Assembly (NCBI RefSeq): GCF_019693215.1
Contig: NZ_CP081183.1
Location: forward strand, 995,226 to 1,059,225
From: Salinarchaeum sp. IM2453
GTDB lineage: Archaea; Halobacteriota; Halobacteria; Halobacteriales; Salinarchaeaceae
DNA length: 64,000 bases
Direction: 5' to 3'
Shown piece after piece: positions 18,504 to 27,549 of the stretch. Every line of letters begins with the position of its first letter. Positions within the stretch are counted from its first letter, which is position 1. Made by a program: the position numbers and the translations under genes. The notes under the pieces were generated by a model. The model made no database searches. It saw nothing but the letters and a program-made list of their open reading frames with translations, and was not told where the DNA came from.

Positions 18504-19466
18504 ATGTCCCGGTCTGCACTGGTAGGTAATGTAATTGCGATGCTTGAAGATGCTGGCTTTAGAGTGAGCGATAGATGTGCAATCCGGCCAAGAAGCTTTG
18601 ATATCGCTGCCCGCCGAGGCGAAGATCTGATTCTTGTGAAGATTTTACGAAACATAGATGCATTTACTGCTGAGAGTGGAGCAGAAATGCGAAGGATCGG
18701 AGCGTATCTAAACGGAACGCCGCTTGTAATCGGGCTCCGAACAAGAGACGAAAAACTACAGCCAGAGGTTGTGTACTTCCGACACGGAGTGCCAGTATTG
18801 AGCCCAGATACGGCGACAGACTTATTCGTCGAGAAGATTCCACCGCTGATCTACGCTGCGCCAGGTGGATTGTATGTTAGCATCGATAGCGAAATACTGG
18901 CAGATAAGCGTGAAGAGAAAGGATGGTCATTAGGACAATTAGCATCAGAATTGGGTGTGTCAAGGCGGACAGTGTCAAAATATGAGGACGGAATGGATGC
19001 ATCGATAGAAGTTGCAGCACAACTGGAGGAGTTATTTGATACATCATTAACTTCGCCAGTAAGTGTCCTTGAGGAAGAAACTCCCCGCCAAGAAGAGGAA
19101 GTGGACCCTGAGCAGCCAGATGTCGATGGAGATCGACAAGTGGTTACAGTTCTGAATAGAGTTGGATATGAAGTTCATCCAACTGTTCGAGCACCATTCC
19201 AAGCGGTAAGTCAGGATGGAGACCAGCAACAAGATGTGATCCTTGTTGGACATTCAAAATTCAACGAAACTGCGGAAAAGCGTGCACGACTAATGTCCTC
19301 AGTTGGGGAAGTAGCAAGAACGCATTCAGTGTACTTTGTGAACTCAACTAATCGTGATGCTGTGGGGACAACGGCATTAATCGAACGGGATGAAGCAAGC
19401 AATATTAGTCACGCTGAGGAGTTTAAGAATCTAATACGACGGCGAGCAAGGGAAGAATTAGCATAG
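18504..19466 (+). CDS. Archaeal HTH-type transcriptional regulator (XRE-like)
   Basis: About 320 residues. The N-terminal domain ([30 protein letters not shown]) resembles a restriction-endonuclease-like fold found in this archaeal regulator family. A helix-turn-helix of Cro/CI type follows ([29 protein letters not shown], central third), then an acidic linker and a C-terminal domain. The frame is open from a GTG at 18483, but the ATG at 18504 ([14 protein letters not shown]) is the better start. Target genes unknown. Confidence 0.85.
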   Translation: MSRSALVGNVIAMLEDAGFRVSDRCAIRPRSFDIAARRGEDLILVKILRNIDAFTAESGAEMRRIGAYLNGTPLVIGLRTRDEKLQPEVVYFRHGVPVLSPDTATDLFVEKIPPLIYAAPGGLYVSIDSEILADKREEKGWSLGQLASELGVSRRTVSKYEDGMDASIEVAAQLEELFDTSLTSPVSVLEEETPRQEEEVDPEQPDVDGDRQVVTVLNRVGYEVHPTVRAPFQAVSQDGDQQQDVILVGHSKFNETAEKRARLMSSVGEVARTHSVYFVNSTNRDAVGTTALIERDEASNISHAEEFKNLIRRRAREELA

Positions 19467-19534
19467 GTATTTCATTTCTGTTAAGCATATCACTTCCGGT
19501 ATACTTATGCGGTTGAAAAAACGAAACATGAGTA

Positions 19535-20236
19535 ATGAGTAACACGGCATCAAAGGCAGTAGGAAATGATGAGTTAGCAGTACTCAAGGAGCTTGCATTA
19601 CTCGGGGGTGTTGATGGCGAGATCAAAACATCCTGTAGCAAGCTTGGGGCAAAAACAGGGGTTTCAACACAGACAGCATCACGACGGTTGCAGCAATTGG
19701 AAACCACCGGGTTAGTTGTGAGAGATACAGTGAGTGATGGACAGTGGGTCAAAGTGACGAACGATGGAGAGCGAACGCTCCGAAATGAATACAACGACTA
19801 TCGGCAGATTTTCGAGACAATTTCAACAGTAGAATTGACGGGTAGAGCAACGAGTGGGATGGGAGAAGGTCGACATTACATTACACAAGATGGATACATG
19901 GAACAATTCAAATCGAAGCTCGAATATGAACCATTTCCGGGAACATTAAACATCGAGCTTACAGATGCAAGCAGTCGGCGGCGGGCAACATTAGATTCAC
20001 TTGATGCAGTGCACATTGATGGGTGGGAGTCTGAAAATAGAACATTCGGACCAGCACTATGTTACCCAGTAAGTATCACCGCAGGCGAAAAGGCTGTAGA
20101 CACGGCGCATGTTGTTGAACCAGAGCGGACACATCACGACGAAACGCAAATAGAGGTTATTGCCCCAATTAAACTTCGAAACAACCTCGGTGTGGAAGAC
20201 GGTGATCATATTCACATCACAGTTACGGGGAAATAG
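19535..20236 (+). CDS. ribK: CTP-dependent riboflavin kinase with winged-helix domain
   Basis: Archaeal riboflavin kinase, which uses CTP to make FMN. The N-terminal 90 residues are a MarR-like winged helix (GVSTQTASRRLQQLETTGLV), so the protein may also regulate transcription. The C-terminal kinase domain (about 100-225) carries the DUF120 signatures GMGEGRHYI and FPGTLNIEL. The stop codon is two bases before the start of ribB, so the two riboflavin genes form one operon. Length 233 is typical of the fused form. Confidence 0.94.
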   Translation: MSNTASKAVGNDELAVLKELALLGGVDGEIKTSCSKLGAKTGVSTQTASRRLQQLETTGLVVRDTVSDGQWVKVTNDGERTLRNEYNDYRQIFETISTVELTGRATSGMGEGRHYITQDGYMEQFKSKLEYEPFPGTLNIELTDASSRRRATLDSLDAVHIDGWESENRTFGPALCYPVSITAGEKAVDTAHVVEPERTHHDETQIEVIAPIKLRNNLGVEDGDHIHITVTGK

Positions 20237-20238
20237 AT

Positions 20239-20928
20239 ATGCCAGGGAAGACTGACATTGAACAGAATGACCAAACAGTACAGCGAGCAATTAACGCATT
20301 ACAGGCTGGCCATCCAGTTTGTGTGCATGATTTTGATGATCGAGAAGGAGAGACAGATCTGATATACCCAGCATCTGGGATAACAGCCGAAGCAATCGCG
20401 CGGTTACGGAACGATGCTGGAGGATTAATCTGTGTAGCAGTCTCTGATCAGGTTGCAAAGGTGGCTGACCTTCCGTTTCTTGCTGATATAATTGACCATC
20501 CCGCAGCAGAAATGGACACACTAGCATATGGTGACCGGTCAACATTTTCAATCCCAGTGAATCATAAGGATACGTTTACTGGCATAACAGACCAAGATAG
20601 AGCATTGACAATTCAAGAGCTTGGAACCTATGCGGAAAAGGCAGTTGAAGGGCTAACAGATCAGACAGAGTTTGCAGAGAACTTTCGAACACCCGGACAT
20701 GTACACGTCCTCAAAGCGGCGCCGAGATTACTTTCTGAGCGCCAAGGGCACACAGAACTTGGAATAGCTCTCGCAAAAGCAGCTGGGCTTTCACCTGCTG
20801 TTGTTGTTTGTGAGATGCTTGATGATGAAACTGGGGAAGCACTATCTGTTCAAGACGCCAAATCTTATGCACAGTCGCACAATCTTGTATTTCTCGAAGG
20901 GTCAAAAATCGTACAGACACTCCGATAA
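20239..20928 (+). CDS. ribB: 3,4-dihydroxy-2-butanone 4-phosphate synthase
   Basis: Converts ribulose 5-phosphate to the four-carbon precursor of riboflavin. Family signatures are the acidic metal loop DDREGETDL near residue 34, the GGLICVAV block, the SIPVNHKDTFTGITDQDRALTI segment and the C-terminal metal-binding TPGHVHVLKA with an E in GHTELGIALA. It has 229 residues, without a fused GTP cyclohydrolase II. It follows ribK with a two-base gap. Confidence 0.95.
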   Translation: MPGKTDIEQNDQTVQRAINALQAGHPVCVHDFDDREGETDLIYPASGITAEAIARLRNDAGGLICVAVSDQVAKVADLPFLADIIDHPAAEMDTLAYGDRSTFSIPVNHKDTFTGITDQDRALTIQELGTYAEKAVEGLTDQTEFAENFRTPGHVHVLKAAPRLLSERQGHTELGIALAKAAGLSPAVVVCEMLDDETGEALSVQDAKSYAQSHNLVFLEGSKIVQTLR

Positions 20929-20960
20929 TTGTCTTCAAGAATTGGTTTTTATATCATAGT

Positions 20961-21078
20961 GAGCTACCTCTACCCACCCGCTCCTGTCTGTGGCTCCTTG
21001 AGAACCGGAGCTTAGGCTGCAAGAGTTGATCTTCTCCTACCCATGAACGGGCAGGCTTTCGCCTTGCTACCGCTGTAA
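20961..21078 (-). mobile_element. MITE-like remnant of a TnpB-type element (both ends, no gene)
   Basis: Reading on the minus strand, TTACAGCGGTAGCAAGGCGA starts at 21078, then a GCCTGCCCGTTCATGGGTAGG hairpin region, and the other end reads CTTGCAGCC...CTCAAGGAGCC, matching the left end of the intact element near 52600 (CTTACAGAC...CTCAAGGAGCG). The two ends are joined with no tnpB between them. It lies between ribB and ilvE. Confidence 0.6.
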
Positions 21079-21172
21079 ATGAGTGAATAGCAAAGAATAA
21101 CTAGAATAGCCGCAATTGTTGGAATGAGACCGAAACACAGTCGGACGTAGATAAAAAAAGAGGTGAATAACG

Positions 21173-22117
21173 ATGGGAAATCGACCGGAAATGTTTGAAG
21201 GTACAGATACAATTTGGATGGATGGGGAATTTATCGACTGGGAGGAGGCCCAAGTTCATGTATTGACCCACAGTTTACACTATGGAACAGGGGTATTTGA
21301 GGGAGCGCGTTGCTATGACACATCCCAAGGACCAGCACTATTCCGCTGGGAGCCACACTTAGATCGCCTGTATAGTTCAGCAGAACCTTTAGATCACGAA
21401 ATTGAGCACACCAAAGAAGAGTTGACAGAAGCGACAATTGAACTGATCAAGCGCCAAGGTCTTCGGTCGTGTTATATTCGACCGCTCGTGTTCTATGGGT
21501 ACGAAAGTCTAGGTGTTGGACCAGGAGACTCCCCAACACGAGTTGCAATTGCTGCTTGGCCGTGGGGTGCATATCTTGGCGAAGACGCGCTCCAGAACGG
21601 TGTAGCCGTAAAGGTCTCTTCGTGGCGAAAGCATGCCTCAAGTCAGATTCCAACAAACGTCAAGGCAACAGGGCCCTATCTAAACAGCATGTTAGCTGGG
21701 GAGGAGGCTCGTCGTGAAGGGTACGTGGAAGCAATTCTACTCAATAAAGAAGGGCTTGTAGCAGAAGGTCCAGGTGAGAATCTCTTCTTAGTTAGAGACG
21801 GAGAAATCTATACGCCGGGACTATCACAGAGCATTCTTGATGGGATTACCAGAAACTCAGTAATTGAGATCGCTGAAGATATTGGATATACAGTACACGA
21901 TAACACATCAATCAGCCGTGGAGAATTGTATACAGCTGATGAATTGTTCTTTACCGGAACAGCTGCAGAGGTTACGCCGATTTCAAAGGTCGATAATGTT
22001 GAGATAGGCAACGGAGGACGAGGGCCAATCACAGAGGAACTACAACAGCGGTTCTTTGACGTCGTCGACCGGAAGACAGAGGATTACGAAGAGTGGTTCA
22101 AATATATTGATGTGTAG
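21173..22117 (+). CDS. ilvE: Branched-chain amino acid aminotransferase
   Basis: Fold-type IV PLP aminotransferase for leucine, isoleucine and valine. The PLP lysine is in TNVKATGPYLNS; other signatures are HYGTGVFEGARCY, AEGPGENLF and the C-terminal FFTGTAAEVTPI. It has 314 residues. The ATG at 21173 is used; an ATG six codons on (MFEGTDTIWMDGE) is equally possible. It is flanked on both sides by insertion-element remnants. Confidence 0.95.
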   Translation: MGNRPEMFEGTDTIWMDGEFIDWEEAQVHVLTHSLHYGTGVFEGARCYDTSQGPALFRWEPHLDRLYSSAEPLDHEIEHTKEELTEATIELIKRQGLRSCYIRPLVFYGYESLGVGPGDSPTRVAIAAWPWGAYLGEDALQNGVAVKVSSWRKHASSQIPTNVKATGPYLNSMLAGEEARREGYVEAILLNKEGLVAEGPGENLFLVRDGEIYTPGLSQSILDGITRNSVIEIAEDIGYTVHDNTSISRGELYTADELFFTGTAAEVTPISKVDNVEIGNGGRGPITEELQQRFFDVVDRKTEDYEEWFKYIDV

Positions 22118-22140
22118 TTAGCTTTTGACTATACCACCGA

Positions 22141-22250
22141 GTCAACTGCTTCGAGGTAAGCCCCGTGGCATCCGTCTCGATTATTCTGTGAACTACCCCT
22201 GACTCAAGGAACGAGCAACGAGCGGCTACGCGGCGAGTGAGTAGGGAGGG
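22141..22250. repeat. Insertion-element end remnant downstream of ilvE
   Basis: The stretch GGCATCCGTCTCGATT.. TCTGTGAA matches the remnant at 29368-29395 (GGCATCCGCCTCGACAGTCTGTGAA), and GTGAACTACCCCTG matches the right end of the intact TnpB element at 51171-51184. Short GC-rich inverted arms surround it. I interpret it as a decayed TnpB-type element end. Confidence 0.5.
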
Positions 22251-22340
22251 AATTCTGGTTCCGTCACGTACTTTGTTATAGATGGTTGGCTGACGTCGGG
22301 CATCCGCACAGGGAGCGCAGTCTCCACAGAAATAAAGCAT

Positions 22341-23000
22341 CTAGTCAGATGAATCAGGTGACTGATCACGGTCATCTCGAGAAGAAAAGGGCTGCTCACC
22401 AATTGTGCGCTGAACTCCGGTATCTTCGCCGAAGCCAGCACTGAGGAGACGGGTTAAAGCTTCTTCCACGCTTTCGTCAGTCTCTTCATAGTCTTCTTCT
22501 CGGACTTCAAGGACAAAGCCACTAGTGATATTGGGGGCCGTTGGCATAAAAACAATTTCTCTACCATCAGAAGTCCGTTTGCCAGTTTTAAACGCGGTGA
22601 CACGCATGTTTTTCCACGGTTCGAGTTTGATGGGTTTCTGTAGCGATTCGGTACCGGTTAAAGCGGTCTCAGCTGCCATCTTCGATGCATTGTACACAAC
22701 CCGAACACCTGGCACACGGTTAATAACTCGATCAATTGCTGATTCAATAAGTCTGCCAAAGGCAGTACGCATCATGTACCCAACTCCAAGAACTAATAGC
22801 GCAAAAATGGCCAAAGTAAGCATCACGCGAACAAACTCAGCAACTTGATCGGGAAGAGGAATGAATTGCTCTCCTCCAATATATTGTAGGAATGGTGTGC
22901 CAGCAATGAAAGTGTACAGCCACATAAGAACAAATAGCGTGACAATAAGTGGAACCAGTACAATGAGTCCACTCGCAAAATCACGTTTTAACGTAACCAT
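22341..23000 (-). CDS. DUF502-family membrane protein
   Basis: A 219-residue protein with two transmembrane helices (about 12-32 and 58-78) and the DUF502 signatures RVPGVRVVYNASKMAAE and ..REIVFMPTAPNITSGFVLEV.. in the soluble part. Function unknown; a COV-type transporter relationship has been proposed for plant homologues. ATG at 23000. The C-terminal 40 residues are acidic and low in complexity. Confidence 0.88.
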   Translation of the reverse strand: MVTLKRDFASGLIVLVPLIVTLFVLMWLYTFIAGTPFLQYIGGEQFIPLPDQVAEFVRVMLTLAIFALLVLGVGYMMRTAFGRLIESAIDRVINRVPGVRVVYNASKMAAETALTGTESLQKPIKLEPWKNMRVTAFKTGKRTSDGREIVFMPTAPNITSGFVLEVREEDYEETDESVEEALTRLLSAGFGEDTGVQRTIGEQPFSSRDDRDQSPDSSD

Positions 23001-23161
23001 TGTATATATGTCATAGTGTCCAGACTAATCAGCGTGTTTGTTTTATCTATGCGATAAGCGTGAAGGTAGCTTGTCTAATAGATCTCAACAACATCTTCTC
23101 CTGCTATTTGGGATCAAATGGTTGGATTCGTATATGTTTCAGATTTAGAGATATGAAGTGC

Positions 23162-24388
23162 CTAATTCTCATCTTCAAGTAACTCATCAGCAAGCATAGG
23201 GACAAAAGCACCAATATCAGTCACAAGCCCAATGGCCTGAGCACTACCACGGTCGAGTAGTTGCGTAACAGTAGCCGGATTAATATCAACACAGACAGTT
23301 TTCGTTGTTGAAGGAAGACAGTTTCCAACAGCAACAGAGTGTAAGAGTGTAGCAAGCATTAGCACAATATCCGCATCTTTAGCTTGTTCACGAATTGCGT
23401 TTTGTGCCTCAATCGAGTCAGTAATCGTATCCGGAAGAGGCCCATCATCGCGGATCGAACCAGCTAGTACATACGGGATATCATTTGTAACACACTGATA
23501 CATGACGCCAGATTCAATGACACCAGCCTCAACAGCTTCTTTAATGCCTCCATGACGGGTTATCTCACTAATTGTGTAGATATGATGTTTATGACCCTCT
23601 CGGGGATGCTCAAGTGATTCGATGTCCATACCCAAGGAAGTGCCATAGAGATCACGTTCTAGGTCATGCACTGCAAAACCGTTGCCAGCCGAGATCGCAT
23701 CGATATATCCATGCTCAATAAGTTTAGCAAGATCAGATGCGCCTCCAGAATGGATCAGTGCAGGTCCACAAACAGCTAACACGTTTCCGTCGTCTTCTTT
23801 GGTAGCTTTGATTTCTTTTGCAACTTCAGCGATCAAGGATTGAGAAGGTCGTTCACTGGAAACACCACCTTGCATAAATCCGAATGATCCACCACTTTCT
23901 CTGGGGCGTTCAGGAGGACTAACTCGGATTCCAGACTCACCGATAACAACCATATCGTCTTTTTTGACGGCGTTAAGTACTTCTGTGTAGGCACGATTTT
24001 CATCAGGTTCAACAATAATAGCACAATCCATTTCCGGATTCTCAACTTCAATCCATTCTCCGTCATATCGGATCTCAGTTGGATGGTTAGTAGTGGAGTA
24101 AAACCCTGGAGGGACGACTCCATCTGCAGGTGCAGATTCCAAGACGGCATCAATTGGATCAGGTACTGAAGCACCAGTTTTATTTAGTTCATGGAGGATG
24201 TCGCGGAGTTCAGACTCACTGTCGGCAATGACTTCCATGCGACAGTAAGATTCAGCATGTTTATGACGGCCGATATCGAACTCCTCAATCTCGAAATTGC
24301 CACCCATGTCCATGACAATACTGAAACACCGCTCCATCATCCCAGAGTCGATGATATGTCCCTCGAGCTCGACAGTGCGTCTGGGCAT
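23162..24388 (-). CDS. LOR/SDH-type ornithine cyclodeaminase
   Basis: Belongs to the archaeal TIGR00300 group, related to the bifunctional LOR/SDH protein and distinct from the mu-crystallin type, with ornithine cyclodeaminase (ornithine to proline) activity proposed or shown for members. Visible are the N-terminal RTVELEGHIIDSGMM block and the C-terminal Rossmann region with CGPALIHSGG, DAISAGNGFAVHDLE and the LVTDIGAFVP end. It has 408 residues, the normal length. ATG at 24388. The substrate claim comes from family knowledge. Confidence 0.85.
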   Translation of the reverse strand: MPRRTVELEGHIIDSGMMERCFSIVMDMGGNFEIEEFDIGRHKHAESYCRMEVIADSESELRDILHELNKTGASVPDPIDAVLESAPADGVVPPGFYSTTNHPTEIRYDGEWIEVENPEMDCAIIVEPDENRAYTEVLNAVKKDDMVVIGESGIRVSPPERPRESGGSFGFMQGGVSSERPSQSLIAEVAKEIKATKEDDGNVLAVCGPALIHSGGASDLAKLIEHGYIDAISAGNGFAVHDLERDLYGTSLGMDIESLEHPREGHKHHIYTISEITRHGGIKEAVEAGVIESGVMYQCVTNDIPYVLAGSIRDDGPLPDTITDSIEAQNAIREQAKDADIVLMLATLLHSVAVGNCLPSTTKTVCVDINPATVTQLLDRGSAQAIGLVTDIGAFVPMLADELLEDEN

Positions 24389-24531
24389 GACATACGGTTA
24401 GTGGTGACACCCTTGAGTATTGCCATTTCCTTCGTCGTTTGCAGAGATTGCTGTACAGTCGAGTGAGTCAAGTCAGGTTTGAAGCTGATTGTCGATAGGT
24501 TAGCTAATTTTAGCTCTGAACGGTAAAGGTG

Positions 24532-25083
24532 TCATTCTATAACCAGCAGCAGTCTCGGTAGTACTCTTTTCAGCCTCGATAACAGTTCTCGCTCCTCGTA
24601 CAGCGGATTGATCAGCTCACAGTCGACGATGCCACCGCCGAAGTTGCGGGCACCGCCGAGCTGGTGCATGAAGTCCGTCTGATTGGCATCGAGAAAGTCG
24701 ATCGCCTCGATCAGTAGCCCGACGAATTCGGGCTTGAGTTCTCGGAACGAGAGGTGCCAAGTTCCGTCAGGGTTGCCAACGGCATCGAGTTCCGTGTTCC
24801 GGAGTGGCTGGCGGTTGTGCTCGGGGCTTCGTGAGACGACGTTACGGTTGAGCCGTCGATAGTGCTCTTCTGCCTGTCCACGGGTGTAGTCGACACTGTC
24901 GCGGACGGGCGAGAACTGGATCGGTCGACGCATCAGCTTCCCTTTCCGGTTGCTGAAGCCTCCGAACAGGTCGAATATCACGCAGCCATCCTCGTCCATC
25001 GGGTCGTCGACGCACGCATCTTTCTCGTGGTAGCCGCTGTCCAAGTCGTGGTCGTAGATGTCTTCTTTCCGGAAGGTTGGAAA
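24532..25083 (-). pseudogene. RAMP-fold (Csm3/Cas7-like) protein fragment
   Basis: The open frame runs 248 codons up to 25278, but only the part from about 25083 downwards reads as a coherent acidic haloarchaeal protein. It contains FDLFGG...RKGKLMRRPIQFSPVRDSV near the middle and a C-terminal glycine-rich loop LGGARNFGGGIVDCELINPL, which is how Cas7/Csm3-group RAMP proteins look. The upstream part overlaps the terminal repeat and a zinc-ribbon frame and is probably not native. The composition is richer in G+C than its surroundings. A functional intact gene is unlikely but not excluded. Confidence 0.5.
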
Positions 25084-25140
25084 CGCACGACTCTGGCAAC
25101 TACCATCCACCGAATAAAGAAATCGGATTACCGAGAACTG
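24550..25140. mobile_element. Inverted-repeat-bounded element B carrying a RAMP fragment
   Basis: The right end (25112-25140, minus strand CAGTTCTCGGTAATCCGATT...) is almost identical to the left end of element A at 6731-6760. A weaker inverted match, CAGTCTCGGTAGTACTCTTTTC, starts at 24550 (about 18 of 23 positions with one gap). The interior is visibly richer in G+C than the neighbours and encodes a RAMP-like fragment. No transposase is present. The right boundary is better supported than the left. Confidence 0.42.
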
Positions 25141-25156
25141 ATAAAACTCAAACGGT

Positions 25157-25270
25157 TCAATCCCAAGACTTGCACTTGCTGCATACAAGCTCATCTGAAT
25201 CTGCTGTCCAGAATAAAGTACGATCGCGTTTACAAACAGGACATAGTTTACTGTCCGGTTGCCATTGCAT
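25157..25270 (-). CDS. Very small CPxC zinc-ribbon protein
   Basis: A 37-residue frame, starting at the ATG at 25270, with two CxxC knuckles (LCPVCKRD and VCSKCK) 15 residues apart, matching the many tiny zinc-finger proteins of haloarchaea. An in-frame ATG at 25354 would give 65 residues with a Ser-rich N-terminus. It ends 17 bases outside the inverted repeat of element B. No function can be assigned. Confidence 0.5.
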   Translation of the reverse strand: MQWQPDSKLCPVCKRDRTLFWTADSDELVCSKCKSWD

Positions 25271-25414
25271 TGTGACAATAGAGGATGTAGCCGAATTTGA
25301 TTCAGAAGGAGAGTGAGAAAACTCGGTTAGTTTCGTGTCTTTCACGCCGGTCATTGCATTAATTATTATCGACCGTGGGATTCAAAAACCATCGGATTAG
25401 ATTCAATATAAGAG

Positions 25415-25591
25415 ATGGACACAATCGTAGACGAATTTACAAGCCTAGTTAATAGCTTTGTACAGGCAGCAACTGTTGATCCGCTTTCAGCACTACTTGT
25501 ATTGTTTGGGATGGGATTGCTTGCTGTCACAATTGGGGTTGTAGGAGTATTGGCGATTGGAGCAATTATTGATCTAGTCCGGACGGTATAG
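25415..25591 (+). CDS. Small single-helix membrane protein (58 aa)
   Basis: ATG at 25415, stop TAG at 25589. The N-terminus (MDTIVDEFTSLVNSFVQ) is amphipathic and acidic. The rest is one long hydrophobic helix ending in a short basic tail (DLVRTV). Haloarchaeal genomes carry many such small membrane proteins. It converges with mer and overlaps its 3' end by 26 bases. Function unknown. Confidence 0.65.
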   Translation: MDTIVDEFTSLVNSFVQAATVDPLSALLVLFGMGLLAVTIGVVGVLAIGAIIDLVRTV

Positions 25592-26561
25592 CTCGATCAA
25601 GAGCTGTTTTTGAAAGTGAGATTGCATTCATAATATCGGGGCCAAGCGGAGTACCAACAACAATACCGTCAGCATATTCCAAAATATTACTAAATTGTTC
25701 AGAAACATCATCAATTGTACCGGCAGCAGCAAAGGCGTCGATCATGGCTGGTGTTACAGAGTCAAATGCTGCTGTAAAGTCACCCCGTTCAATAGCATCA
25801 CCGATGTTATTAGCATTCTCAGGATCAATCCCATGTCGATTGAGGACAGGATCAGGAGCATCAGCAGCAATAAACGCAACAGGAGGACGCGCCGCCTCCC
25901 GAGCTTCCTCTCGATTCTCACTGATCGATACACTTGCATACACAGAAAAGTCAAATTGGCCGGCATCATCAGGACGATCTGAAAGGCCTTCTTCAACACG
26001 TTGGGCAGCCCATGCAACATCATCAGGGTGTGATGCATTCAACAGTAGTCCATCGGCGTGCTTTGCACTCATACGGATCATGTGGGGACCCTGAGCACCG
26101 ATATACACAGGGATAGTTCCTGAAACATCGTACTCCAGCCCAGCATCAGCAGCATGGAAGGTCGAATCAATCGAAACACGTTCGCCATTCCAAAGATCAC
26201 GAGCAACTTTGAAGCTCTCTAAAACTCGACGAAGAGGTCGGTCACGAGAAATCCCGAGTGAGTTGAGTGCAGACTGATCACCTGGTCCAATTCCAAAGAC
26301 AGCTCTTCCATCACTGATTTCCTGTAGTGTCGCTAAATTGGAGGCCATTGATACGGGATGTACCTCATATGGGTTTGCTGCTGCAGGACCAATATCAATT
26401 GTCTCAGTCTCCGTTGCAATACGAGCAAGGGTCGCAAACGGATCTCGATTGAAATAATGGCTGCTAACAAGCGCAGCATCGAATTGTTCTTCTTCTGCTT
26501 GTCGCGCAAAGTCGACAATCTGTTCAACCGGATGTTCTGGTGTAAGTTCAATTCCGTACAT
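25566..26561 (-). CDS. mer: F420-dependent LLM-class oxidoreductase (Mer-like)
   Basis: Bacterial-luciferase-like (alpha/beta)8 barrel enzyme of the F420-dependent methylenetetrahydromethanopterin reductase type. In haloarchaea, which are not methanogens, Mer homologues are thought to act on methylene-tetrahydrofolate. Signatures are ALVSSHYFNRDPFATLARIA, the GRAVFGIGPGD loop and IPVYIGAQGP. It has 331 residues with an ATG at 26561. cofE ends two bases upstream on the same strand; that gene completes the F420 cofactor this enzyme uses, so the pairing is functional. Confidence 0.9.
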   Translation of the reverse strand: MYGIELTPEHPVEQIVDFARQAEEEQFDAALVSSHYFNRDPFATLARIATETETIDIGPAAANPYEVHPVSMASNLATLQEISDGRAVFGIGPGDQSALNSLGISRDRPLRRVLESFKVARDLWNGERVSIDSTFHAADAGLEYDVSGTIPVYIGAQGPHMIRMSAKHADGLLLNASHPDDVAWAAQRVEEGLSDRPDDAGQFDFSVYASVSISENREEAREAARPPVAFIAADAPDPVLNRHGIDPENANNIGDAIERGDFTAAFDSVTPAMIDAFAAAGTIDDVSEQFSNILEYADGIVVGTPLGPDIMNAISLSKTALDRAIPSGLDQ

Positions 26562-26563
26562 AG

Positions 26564-27304
26564 TTATTCCTCATAGTTCCATGTTTGTAGCGCCTGTCGG
26601 ATAAGGTCAGAGTCTTTGTCACGATATAACTGATCACTGCTATCGTGATCTCCAAACTGGAAGCCGCTGGCAACAGCAACGGGAGTACCGCCGTTACCTT
26701 CACCGGTTACGATATTTGCTGCGGCAGCAAGTTCATCAACGACTGCTTCAACAGTAGCCGAAAGTTCCCGACCATCACGGTCAGATTCACCACGCCAATC
26801 ACGACTTGCCGGAATACCTGCGTAACCGATTGCTACTCCTCGCTGGCCAGCACGGAAAGGTCGTCCACATGTATCGGTGATAATCACCGCTGGATCAGTA
26901 GAAAATTCATCTCGAATTCGCTCAGCACTATTATCTGGATCAGCAGGTAAAAGAAGCAAGTCAGCGTTGGGTACATTAGACCGGTCAATGCCAGCGTTTG
27001 GACCTACATGACCAAATGATGTAACAGTAAGCAAAAATGGAGATTCTAACAGGAGTTCATCACTCTCTTGAAGGACAGCTTCAACAAACCGGGAATCAGC
27101 CTCAAGATTGTTGGCAATAGATTTTGCTCGATTGCTGGGCTGATATGTATCAAAGTTAGTGATCCTGCCTTCGACTTTCGAGACGATTGTGCTCGATATA
27201 CAGACAACATCATTGTTTGATATATGATATTCTGACTCGACTGCCTCAGCAATGGAATCCCCGGGTGTGAACTCTGGAAGACCCTCAACAGCGGATATCT
27301 CCAT
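26564..27304 (-). CDS. cofE: Coenzyme F420-0:L-glutamate ligase
   Basis: Adds glutamate residues to F420-0 in a GTP-dependent reaction. The 246-residue protein contains the family blocks VVCISSTIVSKVEGR (metal and substrate region), the FGHVGPNAGIDRSN motif, VIITDTCGRPFRAGQRGVAIGYAGI and an acidic RGESDRDGRELSAT loop. It forms an operon with mer (two-base spacer). ATG at 27304. Confidence 0.95.
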   Translation of the reverse strand: MEISAVEGLPEFTPGDSIAEAVESEYHISNNDVVCISSTIVSKVEGRITNFDTYQPSNRAKSIANNLEADSRFVEAVLQESDELLLESPFLLTVTSFGHVGPNAGIDRSNVPNADLLLLPADPDNSAERIRDEFSTDPAVIITDTCGRPFRAGQRGVAIGYAGIPASRDWRGESDRDGRELSATVEAVVDELAAAANIVTGEGNGGTPVAVASGFQFGDHDSSDQLYRDKDSDLIRQALQTWNYEE

Positions 27305-27498
27305 ATGAAATATAAGGGGGTTGCTGTAAATACGGTTACTATGTCAGCAAAAAGGAGTGATATCAGTTGTTGCAAATACGATTTCTTTATTCAGAATTGT
27401 TGCTGAAATAATCTTGGTAAATTCAGCAGTAACTGATATGAAAAATGCTCATCACCACGGCGAGGGAATTTTACTCTGATGTATTAGTGGCCAGTTAC

Positions 27499-27549
27499 TT
27501 ACAGCGATAGCAAGGCGAAAGCCCATCGGCTTTAGCCGTGTGGAGGAGA
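27499..27549 (+). repeat. TTACAGCG-type hairpin repeat at a methyltransferase 3' end
   Basis: TTACAGCGATAGCAAGGCGA followed by a hairpin with stem CCATCGGC / GCCGTGTGG around TTTA. It ends directly at the stop codon of the minus-strand methyltransferase gene, in the opposite orientation to that gene. Same family as 33691-33742. Confidence 0.6.

Noticed and set aside
25157-25278. Upstream part of the 248-codon RAMP frame as the genuine N-terminus
   Set aside because: It overlaps a better-supported zinc-ribbon frame and crosses the terminal repeat; the hydrophobic, non-acidic sequence there does not fit the rest of the protein.
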